DNA from: Rhodospirillales bacterium
Lineage (GTDB): Bacteria; Pseudomonadota; Alphaproteobacteria; Acetobacterales; Acetobacteraceae
DNA length: 14,243 bases
Reading direction: 5' to 3'
NCBI GenBank assembly: GCA_025350425.1
Contig: JANXXW010000454.1
Coordinates: 1 to 14,243 of the forward strand
The translations under genes were made by a program, and so were the position numbers. Within the stretch, counting starts at the first letter, position 1. Each line of letters starts with the position of its first letter. Below are positions 7,792-13,585 of this stretch, one piece after another. Below the pieces are notes generated by a model that saw nothing but the letters and a program-made list of their open reading frames with translations, had not been told where the DNA came from and ran no database searches.

Positions 7792-7809
7792 CTCTGAAGC
7801 CGTTCAGAG
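7792..7809. promoter_or_regulatory. Palindrome CTCTGAA-N4-TTCAGAG, copy 2 (candidate operator)
   Basis: A perfect 7-bp inverted repeat around GCCG, sharing the TCTGAA/TTCAGA arms and 4-base spacer of the copy centred 46 bp to the left. It lies 107 bp upstream of the small membrane-peptide start. The paired arrangement suggests cooperative binding by a dimeric regulator; the Crp/Fnr protein encoded nearby is one untested candidate, although the sequence is not the TGTGA-type site typical of E. coli CRP. Confidence 0.5.
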
Positions 7810-7916
7810 CCGAAGGCGTGCTCCTCGTCCATGGTCCGCGTTATCAGGCTGGGCATGAGTTGCTGGACGCCCGGCCTGGAACTCGCCCGTGCGTACGGGC
7901 CATCAGGAGAAGGTCG

Positions 7917-8054
7917 ATGATCGCAACCGCAATCGTAGCTATCGCGGCTCTCATGGTTGCCGTGATCGCGAGCGTTGTCGTCCAGCCGGGGCCTCCGGCA
8001 TGGTCCCGGCTCTCCGCAAATGAGCGGGACGTTCCCGAGAGGATGGGCTTCTAG
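7917..8054 (+). CDS. 45-residue single-pass membrane peptide, function unknown
   Basis: The ATG at 7917 is preceded by AGGAGA (7905-7910) with 6-base spacing, which makes it much better than any upstream in-frame start. The peptide has a hydrophobic helix at residues about 3-23 (Ile/Ala/Val-rich), then a Pro turn and a charged tail ending in RDVPERMGF, so it is probably anchored in the inner membrane. It is followed at once by a very strong hairpin, as expected for a self-contained small gene. No family is recognised. It is divergent from the repeat-protein gene and may share regulation through the two palindromes. Confidence 0.6.
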   Translation: MIATAIVAIAALMVAVIASVVVQPGPPAWSRLSANERDVPERMGF

Positions 8055-8056
8055 GT

Positions 8057-8094
8057 CAGGGGAGCGGCGGCACTCCGGTGTCGCCGCTCCCCTG
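8057..8094. terminator. Strong bidirectional hairpin with UCCG tetraloop
   Basis: CAGGGGAGCGGCG (8057-8069) pairs perfectly with CGCCGCTCCCCTG (8082-8094). Inside it a G-U pair and CAC/GTG continue the stem to a TCCG loop closed by C-G, a UNCG-type tetraloop, giving about 17 stacked pairs. It lies between the stop of the small membrane-peptide gene (8054) and the stop of the convergent Crp/Fnr gene (8101). No T run follows. Confidence 0.75.
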
Positions 8095-8100
8095 CCCGCC

Positions 8101-8802
8101 TCACTGCTGGGCCAGTTCGCGGAAACGGCCCATGTCGAGGATGGTCAATTGGGCCATGCGGCCATCGAAACTCACCAGCGCTTCCGCGCGCCATTTGTTG
8201 AGCACGTTTATTACGCTCCGTGTCGTGATGCCGAGCAGATCGGCTAACTCGTCCTGATGCATTCGCGCTTGCAGCCGTACCCGCACCTCGCCGATGGTGC
8301 CCAGCTTAAGGAGATACAGGACCTGCTTGGCGAGCCTGAGCTCAACACTCCGCAGGCTGGCATCCTCAAGCAGCGCATAGGTGTGCCGCAGCCGTGCCGT
8401 GGCCAGACGCAGCAGTGCATTTGCCAGCGGGGCCGAATCCGCCAGTACGCTCCGGAAGGTGGTGGCGGGCATCCCGAGAAGCTGGACCGGTTCCATGGCG
8501 GTCGCGTCGGCCGTCCGCACGCCGCCATCAATCGCCGCGATCTCCCCGAAAAGATCGTAGCACTGGAATATCTCGACCGTGATCCGCTTGCCCGACACTG
8601 CCAGCGTACTGATGCACACAGTGCCGGACAGCACCAGGTACACGCTGCTGGCCGGCTCGCCGCGCGTGAATACTGCTCGGGCCCGGGGGAGTTGCAGGGT
8701 TGTGGCCGGCGCGAGAAGCCGGGCAAGGTCGTCCGGCGCCAATCCCCCGAACGCGGGCGCAGCGCTTGCCTGGGCGATCCAGGACGCGGTGCTGTTCGCC
8801 AT
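8101..8802 (-). CDS. Crp/Fnr-family transcriptional regulator
   Basis: A 233-residue regulator of normal family length. Residues about 25-140 form the cyclic-nucleotide-binding beta-barrel. The phosphate-binding cassette reads FGEIAAIDGGVRTA (85-98), with Glu87 and Arg96-Thr97 in the places of the CRP residues that hold the cNMP ribose and phosphate, so ligand binding looks possible. No N-terminal Fnr-type cysteine cluster is present. The long dimerisation helix is followed by a winged helix-turn-helix (QDELADLLGITTRSVINVLNKW from 183). It is the last gene of a minus-strand operon, starting 11 bp after the G1 peptidase stop, with a G-rich ribosome-binding site in that gap. The first gene of the operon encodes a nucleotide cyclase, so a cyclase-to-regulator circuit is a reasonable inference; its targets are unknown. 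Confidence 0.9.
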   Translation of the reverse strand: MANSTASWIAQASAAPAFGGLAPDDLARLLAPATTLQLPRARAVFTRGEPASSVYLVLSGTVCISTLAVSGKRITVEIFQCYDLFGEIAAIDGGVRTADATAMEPVQLLGMPATTFRSVLADSAPLANALLRLATARLRHTYALLEDASLRSVELRLAKQVLYLLKLGTIGEVRVRLQARMHQDELADLLGITTRSVINVLNKWRAEALVSFDGRMAQLTILDMGRFRELAQQ

Positions 8803-8813
8803 CCGCGCCCCCC

Positions 8814-9851
8814 CTACGTCCCGGAACGGTAGCTCATCTTGAACGACGTCTTTTCGACGAACGGCTTCCTGAGAATGCGCGCCGGTAGCGAAATCAACGT
8901 GCCACGCGATGGCGGGTAGCGCCGCTCGATCATGCGGATCAAGCGCGCCGCGGTGAGGTCGTGGTACTTCCGGCCGGTAGTTTGGCCATCAGCCACGGCG
9001 ATGCATTGACGAAACGAAAAGTCGTCGTATTCCGGCAATCTTTCCATGTCGCCGGTCTTCCCTGTCGGACGCTCCATCACCCACTCGGCGGTCACTCCCG
9101 GGATTTCCATAGGACTGATCGGCGAGACCGCGGAATGCGTGAACACCAGGCCGAACGGCGTATCGAGGTTCCGCATCATGAAGCGGATCTTGACCGGGCT
9201 GATGACGGTGAGCCAGCACATGACCGATTGGCCGGCCGCGACCTGCAACGGCGTCTGCGTCGGCCAATTGCCCTGGCCGCGCGCGAACCACTCCCACCAG
9301 GTTTCGTAATGGGTTCCGGTCGCGTCGATGTCCTGGCGAGTGCCAATCTGCGGCAGCGAGTCGGCGGCGTTACGTCGCTGGCCGTCCAGGCCGATGAAGA
9401 TCGAGCTATGATACGTGTCTGAAGGTGACACCGGCCCCTGAGCCGGCGGCGTTACCGCCGGCACTTTCCAAATGCCGTAGATCTCTTTGAAACGCCGGCC
9501 ACGATCGGGCATGACGTAGGCGCCAGACCAGTTCGAGCTTGTCTCGTCACGGCTGGCGTAAGGCACCACCGTCTCTCGATAGTGGCGGAACTCCGTCGCG
9601 ATGGCGGAGAAAGTGAACCCGCCTTTTATGAGTTCTAACTCGGGGGTGAAGAACTCGTGCCATAGTGCCCAAGCCAGCGGCTCGGTTTCCTGGTCAGGCC
9701 GCGCCGGCAGGCCGAGATTGACCAGCGTCCCGTTCCCCTCGGTCAGCCAGTCGATAAGCTGCACCGGCCTAATAAACTGAGTGGCTTCGTTCAGGTCCTT
9801 CAGAAACGTCTCCCGGTCCGGAGATGCTCTGCCAACGGATGCTTCGCTCAT
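8814..9851 (-). CDS. G1 family (eqolisin, glutamic) peptidase homologue
   Basis: A 345-residue protein. Residues about 1-100 are an uncharacterised N-terminal extension; from about 105 to 265 the sequence matches the eqolisin beta-sandwich: SNWSGAYV (106-113), IWKVPAV, FIGLDG (152-157), LPQIG with Gln168, the aromatic segment YETWWEWF, and TAEW with Glu256. In fungal G1 peptidases a Gln and a Glu in equivalent motifs form the catalytic dyad, so Gln168 and Glu256 are the expected pair. I see no signal peptide, which is unusual for this mostly secreted acid-protease family. The ATG at 9851 lies two bases after the stop of the upstream PAP2 gene and behind AAGGAG, suggesting translational coupling; a GTG at 9863 is a weaker alternative. 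Family assignment is by motif; activity is inferred. Confidence 0.75.
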   Translation of the reverse strand: MSEASVGRASPDRETFLKDLNEATQFIRPVQLIDWLTEGNGTLVNLGLPARPDQETEPLAWALWHEFFTPELELIKGGFTFSAIATEFRHYRETVVPYASRDETSSNWSGAYVMPDRGRRFKEIYGIWKVPAVTPPAQGPVSPSDTYHSSIFIGLDGQRRNAADSLPQIGTRQDIDATGTHYETWWEWFARGQGNWPTQTPLQVAAGQSVMCWLTVISPVKIRFMMRNLDTPFGLVFTHSAVSPISPMEIPGVTAEWVMERPTGKTGDMERLPEYDDFSFRQCIAVADGQTTGRKYHDLTAARLIRMIERRYPPSRGTLISLPARILRKPFVEKTSFKMSYRSGT

Positions 9852-9853
9852 GG

Positions 9854-10795
9854 TCAGGACCACTCCTTCCGGGCGAGGTCACGCATCACCCGGTACTTGC
9901 TCTGGGTCCCCGGATCAGTCGCGGTCGCCTCGGCTCCTGTGGCCGTCACTGTCAGCGGCATCTTCGTGGTCAGCGCCGTGAACAGCCCAGTTGCCAGGAT
10001 TTTGCCAGCATCCGAATCCGACTGGTAGTGCAGCCCGGCGAGTTCGCGGTTGCGCGCGATCCGGCCGGCCAGCGCGGTCAGGTTCGCTTCCATGACACCG
10101 ATGTCCGAGCCGGCCGGCACCGGCAACACCACGTCGATCAGACATTTCGCGACCAGATGGGCTTGGGTGGAATGACCGCTGGGGTAGGAGGCATGGCCCG
10201 GTACCGGGACCGGCGGCAGCAGCGCGGGAGCCAGTTGCGACGGGCGTGGCCGGTTGAACTTCAGCTTGAACTGCATTGCCGCGTACAGCCCGACCAGGAC
10301 CGCAGCGTTCATCAATCGCCAGGTCGCCGGATGGGATGCGGGCGTCATCGTCAGCAGGCCGGTGAAGAATTCCAGGAAGCCTTCGTTCTGCGCCATGATC
10401 TCGCCCATGGCGTCGAGCCGCTCGGTCTGCGCGGCCGTCACGAGGGCGTTGAGTTCGGTTGCAACTGGGACCGCCGGCGCCGCAGGGTCTGGCAACGCGA
10501 TGCCGGTAGCCCAGCCCGACATGCTCGCCGGGGTGGCGGCAACGGTCGGGATCGTGACGAAATCTGCCAGCACGTGCCAGGCGCGCCATTCCGCGGCCCA
10601 GTTAGCATCGGGGAAGCCGTTGGCCGCGCGGTTGACGCGTAACGTGCCGATCTCCCTGGGGAGACCGACGCCGGTCGGGTCGGGTTCGGTGCTGAACGGC
10701 AAATCCACCCGGTCGGGGAGGAAGTAACCACCGCTGGCGGAACCAGCGTTGCTGGAATTACTTACGTTGCTTACATTACTAACGTTGCTTACCAC
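9854..10795 (-). CDS. PAP2-superfamily / vanadium-dependent haloperoxidase-like protein
   Basis: A 313-residue protein with the complete PAP2 active-site signature: Lys177-x6-Arg184-Pro (KLKFNRPRP), PSGH (205-208, His208) and Arg250-x5-His256-x3-Asp260 in RNRELAGLHYQSD. In this superfamily these residues bind phosphate or vanadate. The RELAGLHYQSDSDAG form and the soluble-looking helical N-terminus resemble bacterial vanadium haloperoxidase-like proteins more than membrane lipid phosphatases, since no membrane helices or signal peptide are evident. The start is GTG at 10795 behind AAGGGGA; no in-frame ATG fits. Residues 3-16 are a low-complexity Ser-Asn-Val repeat. It is the second gene of the operon, 44 bp after the cyclase and 2 bp before the G1 peptidase. 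Phosphatase versus peroxidase activity cannot be decided. Confidence 0.82.
   Translation of the reverse strand: MVSNVSNVSNVSNSSNAGSASGGYFLPDRVDLPFSTEPDPTGVGLPREIGTLRVNRAANGFPDANWAAEWRAWHVLADFVTIPTVAATPASMSGWATGIALPDPAAPAVPVATELNALVTAAQTERLDAMGEIMAQNEGFLEFFTGLLTMTPASHPATWRLMNAAVLVGLYAAMQFKLKFNRPRPSQLAPALLPPVPVPGHASYPSGHSTQAHLVAKCLIDVVLPVPAGSDIGVMEANLTALAGRIARNRELAGLHYQSDSDAGKILATGLFTALTTKMPLTVTATGAEATATDPGTQSKYRVMRDLARKEWS
10748..10792 (-). repeat. 9-bp tandem repeat encoding (V-S-N)n at the N-terminus of the PAP2 protein
   Basis: Five 9-bp units follow the GTG start; the first four read Val-Ser-Asn and the fifth Ser-Ser-Asn. At DNA level the AGCAAC and AGTAAT codon pairs alternate, so the true period is 18 bp: two near-identical 18-mers plus a half. 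Units are multiples of three, so copy-number change would alter length without shifting frame. Confidence 0.85.
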
Positions 10796-10839
10796 CTTGT
10801 TGGTCCCCTTAGCATTACGAAATCATGCTTTGAAACGTC

Positions 10840-12627
10840 TTAGTTTGGCAGTCCCGCAATTCTTAATCGCTCGATTAAAGTGTCACGGATTTCACCAAGT
10901 AGTGGCGTACGTAACTTAAAAACTCCCAGCCGGAACTCTGGATCAATCGTGATCAGGCGCTGCGCGACTAGCCGGGCCTGCGGTAGGTTACCAGCCGCCA
11001 CTAGGCTGGCGGTGAGCAGCCGAAGCGCCGCAATAAAATCGATCTTGCTGTCGAATGCTCGGCGGCCGGTCAGCACGGCCTCAGTGTAACGGCCATTGAT
11101 GTAGTAGGCCTGCGCCAGCACGGTCTCGTACCAGTAAAGGTCCGGTGCCATCGGCGACAACCGAAGCGCATGCTCAGCGCGCTGGACGGCGGCCACACCG
11201 TCTCCGAGATAGCCGGATGTCAAGCTGGCCAAGCACCACGCCAGGGCGCAATTCGGCCCGATGACCGTCGCGCGGTCGAGCAAACCCACCGCGCGATCAT
11301 AGTCCTTAAACAGGTATGACTGCATATGTCCGTGGATTGCCAGCGCCTGCGCGTCATTGGCGTCGCGGTCCAAAGCGGCCGACGCGGCGCGAGCAGCGGC
11401 CTGCGTGTCGATAGCCTCGTCTGGGGACCACCCCTGGCCGATGCGGACCAAATGCCAGTAGCTGCAATTCGACCAAGCCGGCGCGTAGCTCGGATCGTGC
11501 GCGATAGCCGCTTGAAGCAATTCGTAGACGCGGTCGAAGCTGTCGCGCCGCATCTGATAGAACAGAGCCATCGCCTGCAACACGAGATCGTATGCCGTCA
11601 TGTTTGTGGGGTATTTGCGCATCGCCGCACGCAGTTCCCGCTCGCGTATTTGGGGCGCGATGGTTCCCGCGACACGGATCGCGATCTGGTCCTGTAACGC
11701 GAATAAATCGTCGCCCGCGCCTTCGAACCGCTCCGACCAGAGCACCAAGCCGACTTCCGTCTCGCATAATTCCGCGGAGATACGAAGGCGGTTTCCGGCG
11801 CGGCGCACGCTGCCGTGCAGGAGATATCGTACGTGAAGCTTCTTGCCCGCCCGCACTGGGTCCAGTTCCGGCCCGGTAAACCCCGTCGTGGAGTTGCGCG
11901 CGATCACCACCAAGTCGCGCAGCCCGGCCAGGGTATGCACGATGTCGTCAACCATTCCTGCCGCGAAGTAGGCTCCATCCTGGTCGGGTTGCAGTGTCCG
12001 AAATGGTATCACCGCCAGAGAAGGGCGGTATTCCCCCTGCCGGATATCTGGCGAAGGCGGGGTCAGCACGTAGGCCGTCACGGGTTCGGGGATGTTCTTG
12101 AGCACCTGATCGCCGATGCAGCGGTAATCGCCTGGCACTACGCTGCTGACCTGATCATAGACCGGCCTGGACAGGCACACGGCGCCTGGCTCGCTCATCT
12201 GCTCCAGCCGGGCGGCGATGTTGACCGCGTGCCCTCCGGGACGGCCAGCTTGAATCACGATCTCGCCAGAGTTCAAGCCGATGCGATACTGGATGCGCTG
12301 ATCCACCGACAACGTCGCGTTGCGTTCGGCCGCGTCTGCCTGCACCCGCAACGCGCACCGCACCGCCGTCACCGCACTCGGGAACTCCGCCATCAGGCCG
12401 TCCCCGGAGAACGAGAACAGGCTGCCTTGGGCTTTCCTGATATGACGGACCACGCGCTCAAGTCCCTGGCCGACGCGCTGGTGCGTGTCCTCGTCGTCGC
12501 GTGCCATCATCCGGCTGTAGCCGCTCACGTCCAGTCCCATGATCGCAGCAAGCCGACGTTGAACCCGGCCGCGTCCAGCGATGGCCCCGAACTTGGGGGT
12601 CACTGGAGAGATCTTGGGCTGTCGCAT
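10840..12627 (-). CDS. Class III adenylate/guanylate cyclase domain protein with TolB-like and TPR regions
   Basis: A 595-residue signalling protein. Residues about 20-185 form a class III cyclase domain: LDVSGYS with metal ligand Asp33, SGDGLMAEF with Asp76, and VNIAARLE with Asn136 and Arg140. A TolB/FlgO-like segment follows (PSLAVIPF, FAAGMVDDIVHTL, YLLHGSVRR), and the rest is helical with TPR-like repeats; this layout is common in alphaproteobacterial cyclases. The purine-selecting Lys and Asp of adenylate cyclases are replaced by Ser72 and Arg129. I chose the ATG at 12627 because CGAGGAACG precedes it; a GTG at 12654 lacks a clear ribosome-binding site. A TATGAT -10-like box lies at 12704-12709 on the minus strand. 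It is the first gene of the cyclase-PAP2-peptidase-Crp operon. Real nucleotide product and activity are uncertain. Confidence 0.88.
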   Translation of the reverse strand: MRQPKISPVTPKFGAIAGRGRVQRRLAAIMGLDVSGYSRMMARDDEDTHQRVGQGLERVVRHIRKAQGSLFSFSGDGLMAEFPSAVTAVRCALRVQADAAERNATLSVDQRIQYRIGLNSGEIVIQAGRPGGHAVNIAARLEQMSEPGAVCLSRPVYDQVSSVVPGDYRCIGDQVLKNIPEPVTAYVLTPPSPDIRQGEYRPSLAVIPFRTLQPDQDGAYFAAGMVDDIVHTLAGLRDLVVIARNSTTGFTGPELDPVRAGKKLHVRYLLHGSVRRAGNRLRISAELCETEVGLVLWSERFEGAGDDLFALQDQIAIRVAGTIAPQIRERELRAAMRKYPTNMTAYDLVLQAMALFYQMRRDSFDRVYELLQAAIAHDPSYAPAWSNCSYWHLVRIGQGWSPDEAIDTQAAARAASAALDRDANDAQALAIHGHMQSYLFKDYDRAVGLLDRATVIGPNCALAWCLASLTSGYLGDGVAAVQRAEHALRLSPMAPDLYWYETVLAQAYYINGRYTEAVLTGRRAFDSKIDFIAALRLLTASLVAAGNLPQARLVAQRLITIDPEFRLGVFKLRTPLLGEIRDTLIERLRIAGLPN

Positions 12628-12789
12628 CGTTCCTCGCAGCAGCACGGCTTTCACTCCGAACAGCTAGCGAGCATCGTTCTAGACCGCACTGCGCAACACA
12701 TGAATCATATTGAAGTGAGCATTAGGAAGTTCGACCCGTGCCTGCCTGCGGCAGAACTGGACCTTGGTTGAGACTGGCTTTGGGACGAT

Positions 12790-13122
12790 ATCCATTACGG
12801 CCGCCCCGAGGCGCCGGAAGCCGAGGTGATCGAGGCCGCGCGCCAGGCAGAGGCGTTCGACTTCATCAGCACGCTGGAGGACTGGAACGGTCGCACCGGC
12901 CTTGATGCCCATGTCGGCGAACGTGGCGTGAAGCTCTCCGGCGGCCAGCGCATCGCCATCGCGCACCGCCTGTCCACCATCGCGCGCATGGGCCGATTGG
13001 TGGTGATGGAGCACGGCCGCATGGTCGAGCAGGGCAGCCATGCCGCGTTGCTCAAAGCGGGCGGGGCCTACGCACGGCTTTGGGCGCGCCAATCGGGCGA
13101 ATTCGCGGAGGCGGCGGAGTGA
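12790..13122 (+). pseudogene. Truncated, internally deleted copy of the ABC transporter 3' end
   Basis: This stretch matches 6774-7245 of the intact ABC gene at about 95% by eye (roughly 15 mismatches). It starts abruptly inside the nucleotide-binding domain, at the YGRPEAPE segment, so it lacks the membrane domain, Walker A and Q-loop. It keeps LSGGQR but then jumps straight to IAIAHRLST: 138 bp, including Walker B and the D-loop, are missing in frame. The reading frame stays open to a TGA at 13120-13122, where similarity ends; a GTG at 12826 could start a 98-residue product, but no ribosome-binding site is convincing and such a protein could not hydrolyse ATP. Best explained as a gene remnant from duplication, recombination or element insertion. 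Confidence 0.88.
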
Positions 13123-13585
13123 AATCAGTCCCGGCACGACCAGGCAGCGAGGTCCGTCACGAAGGATCGATAAGGCAGACGCACCTTACCAAACTTGAAA
13201 GTACAATAAACTTATCAATAACAAAGCCGGATTAACCGATATCGGGTAGGTATATTATTCGAAAATATTTAAGCCTGATGTTTGATGGTTTATTAATTTG
13301 CATATATATTGCGCACTTAAATAGATTTCGTTTCGGCCGAAGGCTAAAAATGCGCTTGATCCGCATTTTCTAGAGTGTCTACTATCATACTCAATATTCG
13401 CAAGAAACCACGTATTTCATCAGCGTAAGCACGGAAGAAATCAGGATACATTGCTTAACTAGAACGTTACAAAAAAATAATCCCTGAGCGAGCGGTTTCT
13501 GCGCTCGAACTGTAGGTCCATTGCTTTTTTTTGCCAATGTCCGTAGTTACGGTTGTGCAATTTGATGTGGTGTAGTGGAGGGTCT
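13123..13585. other. AT-rich intergenic region without a supported gene
   Basis: This 463-bp stretch is far richer in A+T than its surroundings: 108 of the 300 bases 13201-13500 are G or C (36%, counted by eye). It contains a 10-bp palindrome CCGATATCGG at 13236-13245 and several AT-only runs (for example around 13251-13270 and 13291-13310), but no ORF with a credible ribosome-binding site. It presumably carries the promoter of the downstream sensor gene, and its composition suggests foreign origin. Confidence 0.7.

Noticed and set aside
11815..12771. Plus-strand open frame of about 318 codons opposite the cyclase
   Set aside because: No recognisable motifs and no supporting context, while the minus strand encodes conserved cyclase motifs.
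12655..12789. Possible transposase remnant (WLWDD-like residues before the ABC fragment)
   Set aside because: Only a few codons fit before an in-frame stop, and no inverted repeats or target duplication were found.
13278..13373. 31-codon plus-strand ORF in the AT-rich region
   Set aside because: No ribosome-binding site, and such short frames are expected by chance in AT-rich DNA.
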